This document shows, piece by piece, positions 1 through 8,015 of a stretch of 64,000 bases of DNA. Each line of letters begins with the position of its first letter. Position 1 is the stretch's first letter. The stretch is taken from contig OY969889.1 in NCBI GenBank assembly GCA_963704335.1, positions 1,860,001-1,924,000 on the forward strand, in the 5' to 3' direction. Under the pieces are notes generated by a model. It was given only the letters and a program-made list of their open reading frames with translations. It did not search any database and had not been told where the DNA came from. Origin of the DNA: PALSA-612 sp963704335 (GTDB lineage: Bacteria; Actinomycetota; Thermoleophilia; Gaiellales; Gaiellaceae). The position numbers and the translations under genes were made by a program.

Positions 1-798
1 CATCGTCTGCGTGTCGGCGCGCGCTCCGAAGAACACGTAGAAGACGTCGAAGACGCGCAGGGCGTCCAGCGTGCGGAAGATGAGCGTCACGAGGATGGCG
101 GGTACGAGCAGCGGGAGCGTGATCCGCCAGAACTGGTGCCACTTGCTGGCGCCGTCCACGTCCGCCGCCTCGTACAGCTCGCTCGGGATCACCTGCAGGC
201 CGGCCAGCAGCAGGAGGGCGACGAAGGGCGTCGTCTTCCAGATGTCGACGGCCGCGACCGCGGCGAGCGGCTGCTCCGAGATCCAGGCCACGGGACGGTC
301 GATGATGTTGAGGCGGATGAAGGAGTCGTTGACGACGCCGAAGACGTCGTCGTACATCCACTTCCACATCTGTGCGGCGACCACGGTCGGTATCGCCCAG
401 GGCACGAGCATGACTGCCCGCATCACGCCGCGGCCCTTGAAGCCGGAGTTGACGACGAGCGCGATGATCATGCCCAGCAAGAGCTCGATCGAGACCGTGA
501 TCACCGTGAACTTCACGGTCACGACGACCGCGTCGCGGAAGATCGTGTCGTCGATCAGCTCGCGGTAGTTCTCGAGACCGACCCACCTGGTCGGCTCGAG
601 ACCGGCGAGGAACTGGCGGTCGGTGAAGCTGTCATAGACCGTCTGGCCGAGCGGATAGAAGGCGATGAAGGCCATGACGACGAGCGCGGGCGTGAGCATC
701 AGCCACGCCAGCCACGTCTGCCGACGCCGGAGCCGTGTCGACCGGCGGCGTCTCGGCCGCCGCGCCGGGCCGGTGGCGGTGGGCTGGGTGGCGCTCAT
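1..798 (-). CDS. Sugar ABC transporter permease, MalF/UgpA type (partial, 3' end outside window)
   Basis: Integral membrane subunit of a carbohydrate ABC importer. The first 266 codons are visible and the gene runs off the left edge. A basic N-terminal tail (about residues 9-27) precedes the first membrane segment. The EAA loop that contacts the ATPase is visible near residue 210 (EAADVDGASKWHQF). The ATG at 798 is supported by an AGGAGG sequence eight bases upstream. The gene lies 93 bases after the binding-protein gene in the same direction, so both belong to one importer; a second permease probably follows outside the window. Substrate is unknown. Confidence 0.9.
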   Translation of the reverse strand, partial: MSATQPTATGPARRPRRRRSTRLRRRQTWLAWLMLTPALVVMAFIAFYPLGQTVYDSFTDRQFLAGLEPTRWVGLENYRELIDDTIFRDAVVVTVKFTVITVSIELLLGMIIALVVNSGFKGRGVMRAVMLVPWAIPTVVAAQMWKWMYDDVFGVVNDSFIRLNIIDRPVAWISEQPLAAVAAVDIWKTTPFVALLLLAGLQVIPSELYEAADVDGASKWHQFWRITLPLLVPAILVTLIFRTLDALRVFDVFYVFFGARADTQTM

Positions 799-891
799 CG
801 TTTCGTCCTCCTGCGAAAGCGAAGATGGGGGCGCGTGGCCCCCATCTTCTCCGATCGTCCTGTCTCCCTCAGGGTCTCTCGATAGCTCCTG

Positions 892-2250
892 CTACGGCAG
901 GGCCCGCTCCAGCCGCTGAGCCACCCCGGGCAATACGCTGGTCGCGTCCTGCCCGTTGAGGATCTGGTTGATGCCCTGGAAGATGATCTGCGAGCCCTGG
1001 TTGTACTTCGTGCCCAGGAAGCGTGAGGGGCGCGTAACCCGCTTCACGTTTGCGATCTCGGGCTTGAGCCAGGGGTTGACCTTGCGCACGGCCGGGAGGG
1101 CCGCGACGCTCGGAATGGTCGGCACGTTGCTGTTGAAGATCGCGTTGTACCGCTCGACCCCCGGGCTGGTCAGGTAGCGCACGAGCTCGACGGCAGCCAG
1201 AGGCTGCTTCGAGAAGCTCGAGACTGCGAGCTGCCAGCCCCCGACGGTGCCGACGGGCGCGTTGGAGCCGGTCCGCGGGAGCGTCGTGACGTCGAATTTG
1301 CCCTTGATGGGGCCATCCTGGCCGATGGCGTACGCGTACGGCCAGTTACGCATGAAGGCAGCGTTGCCGGCGGTGAAGGCCTTCTCGGATTCGCCTTCCT
1401 GGTACGTCGTCACGCCGCGGGGCGTGATCTGCCCGACCCAGCTTCGCTGGAGGTTCAGGATCGCGGCCGCCCGCGGGTTGTCGATCGTTACCTTGCCGCC
1501 GTCGATGAACTGTCCACCACCGGTCGACGCGAGCCACTCGAGCGCGTCACACGTCAGTCCCTCGTAGGCGTTGCCCTGGTACACGTATCCGTAGAAGTTC
1601 GGGTTGTTCGCCCGCTCGCCGTCCTGGATCTTCTGGGCCATCGTGCCGAGTTGGGCCCACGTCTTCGGCGGCGTCGAGTACCCGTACTTCGTGAGCAGGT
1701 CCTTGCGGAAGTAGAGGATCCCGAAGTCACCGAACCACGGCATCGCGACGAGCTTTCCGCGGACGGTGTTGTTGAGGATGATGCCCTTCGAGTGCCTCGC
1801 GGCGTCCTTCGCCATGACCTTCTTGAGGTTGTAGAGGTACGGCGCAAAGGCGCCGGTCCAGATGACGTCGATCATCACCACGTCGAATGCGGAAGAGTTC
1901 GACGAGAACGTCCGCGCCAGCTGGGAATACGAAGCGGTGGAGTCGGCCGGGTGAGGCACGAGCTTGACCTTGATGCCCGTGTCCTTGGAGAACTTGGCAA
2001 CGAGCTGCTGGTCGCGGGTGTGCGACTTGCCAACGGGCCCGTCGCCGAGGAAGGTGATGCTCCGTCCGCCGAACTTCTTCTTGATCGCTGCGGCGTTCGG
2101 CACTTTCGGTGGCTTGATGGCTTGCACCAGCTCGTCCGCCGATGCGGTGGCTGCGGTGCCCGCGCTTCCCGCTGCGGTGATGGCCAGCGAGGCGACGAGG
2201 GCCACGGCGCCGATCGAACCGATGCCGGCACGCAATGCGCGTCGTTTCAC
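892..2250 (-). CDS. Extracellular sugar-binding protein of an ABC importer (family 1)
   Basis: 452 residues, the usual size for family 1 solute-binding proteins that deliver sugars or sugar alcohols to MalFG-like permeases. The N-terminus has a basic start (MKRRALR), a hydrophobic stretch and an Ala-rich end near residue 37, as expected for a Sec signal. I see no lipobox cysteine. The body has family-like segments such as APYLYNL and NWPYAYA. It is the first gene of the importer on this strand, upstream of the permease at 798. Mapping to trehalose/maltose-type binders is a family-level guess. Confidence 0.9.
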   Translation of the reverse strand: MKRRALRAGIGSIGAVALVASLAITAAGSAGTAATASADELVQAIKPPKVPNAAAIKKKFGGRSITFLGDGPVGKSHTRDQQLVAKFSKDTGIKVKLVPHPADSTASYSQLARTFSSNSSAFDVVMIDVIWTGAFAPYLYNLKKVMAKDAARHSKGIILNNTVRGKLVAMPWFGDFGILYFRKDLLTKYGYSTPPKTWAQLGTMAQKIQDGERANNPNFYGYVYQGNAYEGLTCDALEWLASTGGGQFIDGGKVTIDNPRAAAILNLQRSWVGQITPRGVTTYQEGESEKAFTAGNAAFMRNWPYAYAIGQDGPIKGKFDVTTLPRTGSNAPVGTVGGWQLAVSSFSKQPLAAVELVRYLTSPGVERYNAIFNSNVPTIPSVAALPAVRKVNPWLKPEIANVKRVTRPSRFLGTKYNQGSQIIFQGINQILNGQDATSVLPGVAQRLERALP

Positions 2251-2393
2251 GTTCTCACGCCCTTTCTGAAAGGTTGGAGGTCGATGCCCACACGGCCCGA
2301 CGTGCGGGATCGAGAGAAAGACCGTCCGCCCCCGGTCGAGACACGACTTCGGTCACGACGCACCGGATAATAGATGGTGAAGGCTTGCCTACG

Positions 2394-2399
2394 TAAGCT
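2394..2399 (+). promoter_or_regulatory. Candidate -10 box TAAGCT for a leaderless dehydratase transcript
   Basis: TAAGCT ends six bases before the ATG at 2406, the spacing expected if transcription begins at the start codon. No Shine-Dalgarno sequence lies in between. The same TANNNT arrangement recurs before at least eight other genes here. A small inverted repeat (AGGCTTGCCT, 2381-2390) sits just upstream and could bind a regulator. Confidence 0.45.
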
Positions 2400-2405
2400 G
2401 CGCGC

Positions 2406-2831
2406 ATGGCCGCCGATGCCCTGACGGACTACCCGCTAGGCCAGAAGCGGCCGGAAGCTGTCACGACTCCATCCGGTTTGCCACTTGACGACGTGACCGT
2501 CGAAGGCATGCGGGACGGCAGGCTTTCCTGGGAAGACCTGCGGGCAACCCCGGAGACGCTTCGCCGGCAGGCGGAAGTGGCGGAGGCGGTCGAGCGGACG
2601 ACGCTGGCGGACAATCTCCGGCGCGCAGCCGAGCTCGCTGCCATCCCGTCCGACACGATCCTCGAGATTTACACCGCTCTACGGCCGCACCGCTCGAGCA
2701 GGGACGAGCTCGAGGCGTGGGCTATGAGGCTCGACGAGGCCGGGGCGCCGCTGTCCGCGGCGTTCGTGCGGGAGGCGATCGACGTGTACGCGAGGCGAGG
2801 GCTGCTTGCAGGAGATCGCGACAGGATCTGA
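2406..2831 (+). CDS. pduE: Diol/glycerol dehydratase small subunit
   Basis: 141 residues resembling PduE/DhaE, the small subunit of adenosylcobalamin-dependent diol or glycerol dehydratase, which turns 1,2-diols into aldehydes. Visible family segments are DYPLGQKRPE at the N-terminus, LSWEDLRATPETL, and IYTALRPHRSS in the C-terminal half. It is shorter at the N-terminus than enterobacterial PduE. The gene overlaps the next ORF by 26 bases, so the two are translationally coupled. Placing the small subunit first is unusual: enteric operons run large, medium, small. Confidence 0.85.
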   Translation: MAADALTDYPLGQKRPEAVTTPSGLPLDDVTVEGMRDGRLSWEDLRATPETLRRQAEVAEAVERTTLADNLRRAAELAAIPSDTILEIYTALRPHRSSRDELEAWAMRLDEAGAPLSAAFVREAIDVYARRGLLAGDRDRI

Positions 2832-5037
2832 GCGCTTCCGTTCGCGCGAGCAGCGCGAGCTCCGGCGCGAGCTGCTGATCGCGCCGTATCCGGAGCTCGG
2901 TCTCGTGGCGATGGACGGCCCGGACGACCCGGAACCGAGCCTCGTGATCGAGGACGGGCGAGTCGTCGAGATCGACGGCACGCGCGAGGAGGACTTCGAC
3001 GTGCTCGACGCGTTCATCGCGCGCCGAGGCATCGATCCCGAGGCGGCCGAGGAGGCGGCGGGGCTTTCCGACGACGAGCTCGCGCGTCGCCTGGTCGACG
3101 TCGACCACTTACGGGACGAGCTCGTTCGGCTGAGCCGCGGCCTCACTCCCGCCCGGCTGGCGCGGGTCGTGAGCCGCCTCGACCCCGTGGAGATGATGTT
3201 CGCGCTCAAGAAGCTGCGCGCACGGCGCGCCCCTGCGAACCAGGCGCACGTCACCAATCTGAAGGAGAGCCCGGCGCTGCTGGCGGCCGACGCCGCCGAG
3301 GCGGCGGCGCGCGGCTTTGCCGAGCTCGAGACGACGGTCGGTGTCTCACGCTACGCGCCACTCAACGCAATCGCGCTGCTGGTCGGCTCGCAGACGGGCC
3401 GCCCCGGAGTAATGACGCAGTGCGCGGTCGAGGAGCGCCGCAACCTCCAGCTGGCCATGCAGGGTCTCGTGACGTACGCCGAGACGCTGTCCGTGTACGG
3501 CACGGAGCCGGTGTTCGTCGACGGCGACGACACGCCGTGGTCGAAGGCCTTCCTTGCTTCCGCCTATGCATCGCGAGGGGTGAAGGTGCGCTTCACGTCC
3601 GGCGGTGGCTCGGAGGCACTGATGGGTCACGCGCAGGGGAAGTCGATGCTCTATCTCGAAGCGCGGTGCCTCGCCGCTGTCCGCGCTGCCGGCTCCCAGG
3701 GGGTGCAGAACGGATCCATCTCGTGCGTGGCGCTCGTGTTGGCCGTGCCTGGTGGAACGCGCGAGATCCTCGCGGAGAACCTCCTGGCCGCCTGGCTCGA
3801 TCTGGAGGTGGCGTCCGGAAACGATGCCATCGCGTCGCACTCGGAGGTGCGCAAGACGGCGAAGCTGATGGGCCAACTGTTGCCCGGCACCGACTTCGTG
3901 ACCTCCGGCTACTCCGTGATGCCGCGCAAGGACAACATGTTCGGCGGCGGCAACTACGACGCGGACGACCTCGACGAATGGCTGACGGTGCAGCGCGACT
4001 GGCAGGTCGACGCCGGGATCGAGCCGATCGCCGAGGACGCAGCCCTCCGTGTGCGCGAGCGCGGCGCGCGTGCCGTGCAGGCGGTGTTCGCGGCCCTCGG
4101 CTTCCCGGAGGTCTCCGACGCCGAGGTAGGGGCCGCAACGCGCGGTTATTCGAGCGACGACCTGCCGGATCGTGACCGGGCGGCCGACGTCACCGCCGCC
4201 GACCGCGTGCTTGACGAACGAATCTCCGGCCTCGATGTCGCCCGCGCCCTTGACGACGCAGGCTTCGACGACGTCGCCGCAGCGATCATCGGCATGCAGC
4301 GCCAGCGCGTCTGCGCCGACTACCTCCAGACCTCGGCCGTGATCGGCGAGGACTGGGGTGTGAGGTCGGCCGTCAACGACCCCAATCGTTACTCGGGGCC
4401 GGGCACCGGCTACGTGCTCGATGCCGAGCGCTGGCAGCTGCTGCAGGCGCTGCCGCAGACGATCGACCCACGCGAGTTCGACGAGGACGAAGACGCGGAG
4501 CAGGCCGTGGAGGACTTGCATGTTGCCAAGTTAGAGAACGAACCGGACGAAGTGGTGCTCGCCGTCGGGCCGGCGTTCGGCGATGTGATCCGAAGGACGA
4601 TCAACGGACTGGCGCATGCCGACGTTCTCATCGCGTTAGAAGAGGGCGTCCGAGAGGCTGGAGGCCGGCCGAGGCTCGTCCGCGTCAAGCGGGCGGCCGA
4701 CGTCGCTTTCATCGGCCACGACGGTGCGGCCCTCTCCGGCTCGCGCATCGCCGTCGGCATCCAGTCGAAGGGCACGGCGGTGATCCATCGCGCCGACCTC
4801 GAGCCGCTCGACAACCTCGAGCTGTTCGGCATGTCACCGCTCTACACGCTCGAGTCGTACCGGGCGATCGGCCGCAACGCCGCCGGCTACGCGCTGGGCA
4901 GAGAAGTCGGCCCGGTGCCGACGATGATGGACAACTTCGCGCGGGCGAAGCTGATCGTGAAGACGACGCTGCTCCACGCGCGCGAGACCGCGGCGGTCGT
5001 ACCGGGGGCCGAGCCCGTCGAGCTCCGCCGCCTCTAA
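2806..5037 (+). CDS. pduCD: Fused large + medium subunit of B12-dependent diol/glycerol dehydratase
   Basis: 743 residues. Residues 1 to about 560 align by eye with PduC along their whole length (TEPVF, DGDDTPWSK, SMLYLEARC, LPGTDF, SGYSVMPRKDNMF). Residues about 575-743 match PduD (VVLAVGPAFGD, VGIQSKGTAVIH, LELFGMSPLY, NFARAKLIVK). The start is TTG at 2806, inside the end of the small-subunit gene; no other start keeps the PduC N-terminus. The medium part lacks the N-terminal extension that targets enteric PduD to microcompartments, and no shell genes are nearby. No reactivating-factor genes (PduGH) are in the window. Substrate preference, glycerol or propanediol, cannot be told here. Confidence 0.92.
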   Translation: MQEIATGSERFRSREQRELRRELLIAPYPELGLVAMDGPDDPEPSLVIEDGRVVEIDGTREEDFDVLDAFIARRGIDPEAAEEAAGLSDDELARRLVDVDHLRDELVRLSRGLTPARLARVVSRLDPVEMMFALKKLRARRAPANQAHVTNLKESPALLAADAAEAAARGFAELETTVGVSRYAPLNAIALLVGSQTGRPGVMTQCAVEERRNLQLAMQGLVTYAETLSVYGTEPVFVDGDDTPWSKAFLASAYASRGVKVRFTSGGGSEALMGHAQGKSMLYLEARCLAAVRAAGSQGVQNGSISCVALVLAVPGGTREILAENLLAAWLDLEVASGNDAIASHSEVRKTAKLMGQLLPGTDFVTSGYSVMPRKDNMFGGGNYDADDLDEWLTVQRDWQVDAGIEPIAEDAALRVRERGARAVQAVFAALGFPEVSDAEVGAATRGYSSDDLPDRDRAADVTAADRVLDERISGLDVARALDDAGFDDVAAAIIGMQRQRVCADYLQTSAVIGEDWGVRSAVNDPNRYSGPGTGYVLDAERWQLLQALPQTIDPREFDEDEDAEQAVEDLHVAKLENEPDEVVLAVGPAFGDVIRRTINGLAHADVLIALEEGVREAGGRPRLVRVKRAADVAFIGHDGAALSGSRIAVGIQSKGTAVIHRADLEPLDNLELFGMSPLYTLESYRAIGRNAAGYALGREVGPVPTMMDNFARAKLIVKTTLLHARETAAVVPGAEPVELRRL

Positions 5038-5042
5038 CTGCG

Positions 5043-5477
5043 CTACGACGCGGCGGCGCGTTCCCTGAGCGCAATCGTCGTCGTGGTGACCGCCACCAGC
5101 TGCTCGTCGTCGTCCGCCACGGCTACCACCTCGCCGCGACACGTCGTGAGCCTCCGGCCGGCGCGGACGACGCGCCCCCGGGCGATGAACCGGGAGCCCC
5201 TCGCGGGCTCGAGCAGGTTGATCTTGAACTCGACGGTGAGCACGTCGACCTCGTTCTCTGCGGCTGAGTACGCCGCGAAGCCGCACGCGGTGTCGACGAC
5301 CGTCGCGAGCACTCCCGCGTGAATGAAGCCGTGCTGCTGTGTGAACCTGTCGTCGTACGAGAACGCGAGGTCGAGCTCACCCGGTGCGGCATGGACGACT
5401 GTCACGCCCAACAGGGCCATGATCGGCTGTGTCGCGACAGCGTCCCGCGCGAGCTGCGCGAAGTCGGGCGAGCCCAT
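5043..5477 (-). CDS. PaaI-family hotdog thioesterase
   Basis: 144 residues with the single hotdog fold of PaaI/YdiI-type acyl-CoA thioesterases. The helix motif QQHGFIHAGVLATVVDTACG carries the usual HGG-like turn and catalytic Asp region. It is the last of nine same-strand genes led by the molybdenum hydroxylase. Its ATG abuts the stop of the tautomerase gene with no spacer, so co-translation is likely. The natural acyl-CoA is unknown. It ends five bases from the convergent dehydratase gene. Confidence 0.85.
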   Translation of the reverse strand: MGSPDFAQLARDAVATQPIMALLGVTVVHAAPGELDLAFSYDDRFTQQHGFIHAGVLATVVDTACGFAAYSAAENEVDVLTVEFKINLLEPARGSRFIARGRVVRAGRRLTTCRGEVVAVADDDEQLVAVTTTTIALRERAAAS

Positions 5478-5681
5478 CTAGGGAGGCGTCATGTCCGTCG
5501 GCCAGGGCATGCCGCCGACACCCCAGTTCTTGGGTGAATGCCCCTCGACGATCACCCACGTGTGCTCGCGGAGGCCTTCGGTAGTCGCCTCGCAGAGTGC
5601 GTCCGTGAGCCCTGCGATGAGCTTCGCGCTCGTCTCGTCGTTCATCCGGAAGTCGAACAGCTCGACTCTGATCAGCGGCAT
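5478..5681 (-). CDS. 4-oxalocrotonate tautomerase-like protein
   Basis: 67 residues, close to the 60-70 of the small tautomerase family, which uses an N-terminal proline exposed after Met removal. The protein begins MPLIRVELF, so Pro2 is in place. The second half has the family pattern with WVIVEGHSPKNW. The start is the ATG at 5681, preceded by a GAGGGGAG Shine-Dalgarno; the open frame extends upstream only by chance. It sits between the membrane protein and thioesterase of the hydroxylase operon, consistent with isomerising an unsaturated keto-acid intermediate (inference). Confidence 0.85.
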   Translation of the reverse strand: MPLIRVELFDFRMNDETSAKLIAGLTDALCEATTEGLREHTWVIVEGHSPKNWGVGGMPWPTDMTPP

Positions 5682-5683
5682 CG

Positions 5684-6070
5684 TCACTCCCCTCGTCGGC
5701 GTGCCAGAGCGGCGACGATAACGCCCGCCGCGACGAGTTGCACCCACGCGGAGATGCCGCCTTCCTTGTGCCAGCCCTCGATGCGGTGCGAGGGGTAGAG
5801 CTCCCGCCCGCCCGGCCGCGGGAGGGGCAGCACGTGCTCGAGGTCGGGCGCCGCGCACGCGGCACCACCGAGCACGGTCGGGTCGGAGAGACCACGCCGG
5901 AGCGCGAGCAGCGCCAGTAGAAGCACTCCCGACAGGGCCTCGAATCGGTGCGAGCGGATGTCATGGTGCGGCACGGCGTCCTGAAGACCGTGCAGCGCGA
6001 GCCCGGCCGCGACAGCGCCTGCCCGCGAGCCGATCAGCTCGCCGGCAGCCGCGCCGCCCGCGACGTGCAT
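5684..6070 (-). CDS. Small membrane protein, possibly YdjM/DUF457-like metal-dependent hydrolase
   Basis: 128 residues from the ATG at 6070, which lies 16 bases after the preceding stop. Hydrophobic stretches occur near residues 4-30, 48-60 and 108-122. Polar motifs between them (HGLQDAVPHHD, APDLEHV, YPSHR followed by GWHK) resemble the His/Asp pattern of YdjM-like inner-membrane hydrolases, but the match is by eye only. The stop lies two bases before the tautomerase start. Role in the operon is unknown. Confidence 0.55.
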   Translation of the reverse strand: MHVAGGAAAGELIGSRAGAVAAGLALHGLQDAVPHHDIRSHRFEALSGVLLLALLALRRGLSDPTVLGGAACAAPDLEHVLPLPRPGGRELYPSHRIEGWHKEGGISAWVQLVAAGVIVAALARRRGE

Positions 6071-6086
6071 GGCGACGATCACGGCA

Positions 6087-6509
6087 TTACTCGGCCGTGT
6101 AGCCGGGCGGGTGGGCCACGGTGAACGGCCTGCTCTCGACGGGCTCGCCACCGATCGTCAGCTTCCACTCGTAGCCGCCGGCGGCGAGCACGAGACCCGC
6201 GAAGGTCCAGACGAACGGTGCGTTCTGGGAGCTGCCGGGCTTGATGCCGGGCGGGCGGCCGAGCTCGAACTCGCCCGTGACCGCGACCGTCTGGCCCTCG
6301 ATCTCGACCGCCTGGCCGTCGTCGGTCAGCAGCTCGAGCGCCAGCTCATGTGACTGGTTCGTCCGGTCCCACGGCACGGCGAGCACTGCCGCCACCGACA
6401 TCGTCACGGGCTGGCCGGGGGCAAAGAGGATGTTCCAGCCGCCTCCCATCACGTAGAGCTTCCCGTTGACGGCCTCGGCGAAGTCGCAGAGGAGGAGGGT
6501 GACGTCCAT
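6087..6509 (-). CDS. DUF6941-like conserved protein
   Basis: 140 residues starting MDVTLLLCDFAEAVNGKLYV. I recognise the overall pattern of the DUF6941 family, a beta-rich actinobacterial protein of unknown function (GGGWNILFA, LAVPWDR, FELGRPPGIKPG, AAGGYEW). The start at 6509 lies four bases after the cupin stop; the longer upstream frame is out of character. No catalytic residues are evident. Tight packing in the molybdenum-hydroxylase operon suggests a linked role that the sequence does not reveal. Confidence 0.65.
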   Translation of the reverse strand: MDVTLLLCDFAEAVNGKLYVMGGGWNILFAPGQPVTMSVAAVLAVPWDRTNQSHELALELLTDDGQAVEIEGQTVAVTGEFELGRPPGIKPGSSQNAPFVWTFAGLVLAAGGYEWKLTIGGEPVESRPFTVAHPPGYTAE

Positions 6510-6513
6510 CGGG

Positions 6514-6903
6514 CTAACGCTCGACGTGGCCGGCGCCCGCTTCGTCGCCGAGGACGAGGTCGCGCTCGCGGTCGGGCACGTGGTCGAGCGGCACCGGCGC
6601 GAGCGTCTCGAAGAAGACAAGGCCTCCCTCCGAGTAGAGCTCGTGCTCGACACCGCGGTTGACGACCGCGACGTCGCCCGGGCCGAGGGTTCGCGTCTCG
6701 TCGCCGATCGTCATCGTCACGTCACCTTCGATGATGACCATCAGTTGCTCGGTGTGCTCGTGTGCGTGGCGCGCCACGGTGGTGCCCGGCTCGTAGACGA
6801 CGCGGCACATGAGCGCCTTGTCGCCGCCGATGGCGTGGATCTGCACGGTCGGGAAGATCTGGAACGGCTCGACGCCATTCCAGGTCCGAAACGGCGACGT
6901 CAC
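6514..6903 (-). CDS. Cupin-domain protein
   Basis: 129 residues with one cupin barrel: motif 1 in the ARHAHEHTEQLMVIIEGD segment supplies three His and one Glu for a metal, and motif 2 in PGDVAVVNRGVEHELY supplies the last His. The GTG start at 6903 overlaps the stop of the molybdopterin subunit in a GTGA. The open frame upstream is a shadow of that subunit. Such cupins include dioxygenases, isomerases and binding proteins, so the reaction is open. Confidence 0.85.
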   Translation of the reverse strand: MTSPFRTWNGVEPFQIFPTVQIHAIGGDKALMCRVVYEPGTTVARHAHEHTEQLMVIIEGDVTMTIGDETRTLGPGDVAVVNRGVEHELYSEGGLVFFETLAPVPLDHVPDRERDLVLGDEAGAGHVER

Positions 6904-8015
6904 GCCGGTACTTCGAAGCGGAATCTCGAGTCCGCGTGGGAGACGGCGTTCACCGACAGCTCCTCGTCGAACACGACGACCTTCCCCTCGCGCTTCGGAC
7001 CGGCCTCGCCCGCTGCCTTCTTCTGCAGCGCCCTGAGCACGCGCTCGGGCGTGATCGGCAGCTCCGTCACCCAGACGCCGATCGCGTCGTAGACGGCCGC
7101 GGCGATGGCGGGAGGCTGCGGGTTGTTGGCCATCTCCGAGATGCCCTTCGCGCCGTACGGGCCGTCTGCGGACGGGTTCTCGATGAGGATGGTGCTGACC
7201 TTGGGCAGGTTCTCGATCCCGGGCGCCGGGTACGAGCCGAACTCGCCGCCGCGGTGCTCCACGCTGGGGTAGTACGGGTAGCAGCTCTCGAGCACTGCCA
7301 ACCCGAGGCCTTGCACGGCGCCACCCTCGATCTGGCCTTCCACGAGCGTCGGGTTGATGGCGCGGCCGACGTCGAAGCACTGCCACAGCTGCTTCACGAG
7401 CACTTCGCCCGTCTCGTCGTCGACCTCCACCTCGGCTGCGCACGCGGCGTACGAGATCGCGGAGTGCGGAGGAGCGTCGACCTGGCCCGTCTCGGGGTCG
7501 GTGATGCCCACGTATGGCTTCAGCTGCGCGCCGGTTCCCGTGATCAGCTCTCCGTACGTCCAGGTTGCTGCGCCGGCGACGTCCGGGACGGAGATCTTCT
7601 TCTGCGGCGCGCCCTTCGCGATTACCTCTCCGTCGACGACCTCGAGGTCGGCGGGATCGATCTCGAGCTCCTTGCCTGCGATCTCCAGCAGCTTCTCGCG
7701 GGCATCCAGTGCGGCCTTGCGGACCGCATTCCCCGCGACGAACGTCGCGCGTGATGCGAACGTCCCCGTGCAGAGCGGCGACGAGTCGGTGTTCGAGTTG
7801 TCGTACGTGATCCAGTCGTACGGAACGCCGAGCGCCTCCGCCACGATCTGCGTCTGGATCGTCTTCGAGCCGTTGCCGATGTCGGACGTGCCCGAGAAGA
7901 CGTCGACGCGTCCGTCCGGCTTGATCTTGATCCACGCCTGCGACGGGTCGCCGTTCTGGTTCATGCCGGTGGGGTACTCGATTGCGGAGTAGCCCCTGCC
8001 TGTGTGCTTAGCCAT
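6900..8015 (-). CDS. Molybdenum hydroxylase, molybdopterin subunit, C-terminal half
   Basis: 371 residues equal to the second half of a xanthine-dehydrogenase large subunit (Mo domain 2). It starts MAKHTGRGYSAIEYPTG, includes GTSDIGNGSKT and VGRAINPTLVEGQIEGG, and ends with the active-site region GAKGISEMANNPQPP near residue 290, whose Glu is the conserved base. The ATG at 8015 overlaps the stop of the other half (ATGA). The usual single subunit of about 760 residues is split at the domain boundary, as in nicotinate dehydrogenase of Eubacterium barkeri (family knowledge). Substrate is unknown. Confidence 0.92.
   Translation of the reverse strand: MAKHTGRGYSAIEYPTGMNQNGDPSQAWIKIKPDGRVDVFSGTSDIGNGSKTIQTQIVAEALGVPYDWITYDNSNTDSSPLCTGTFASRATFVAGNAVRKAALDAREKLLEIAGKELEIDPADLEVVDGEVIAKGAPQKKISVPDVAGAATWTYGELITGTGAQLKPYVGITDPETGQVDAPPHSAISYAACAAEVEVDDETGEVLVKQLWQCFDVGRAINPTLVEGQIEGGAVQGLGLAVLESCYPYYPSVEHRGGEFGSYPAPGIENLPKVSTILIENPSADGPYGAKGISEMANNPQPPAIAAAVYDAIGVWVTELPITPERVLRALQKKAAGEAGPKREGKVVVFDEELSVNAVSHADSRFRFEVPA

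Noticed and set aside
2251..2405. B12 riboswitch upstream of the dehydratase
   Set aside because: I see no B12-box-like consensus, the region is only 155 bases shared by two divergent genes, and a leaderless promoter box sits six bases before the start.
3346..4521. Long minus-strand open frame opposite the dehydratase
   Set aside because: High-GC shadow frame; composition is His/Arg/Val-rich without motifs, while the plus strand encodes a conserved enzyme.
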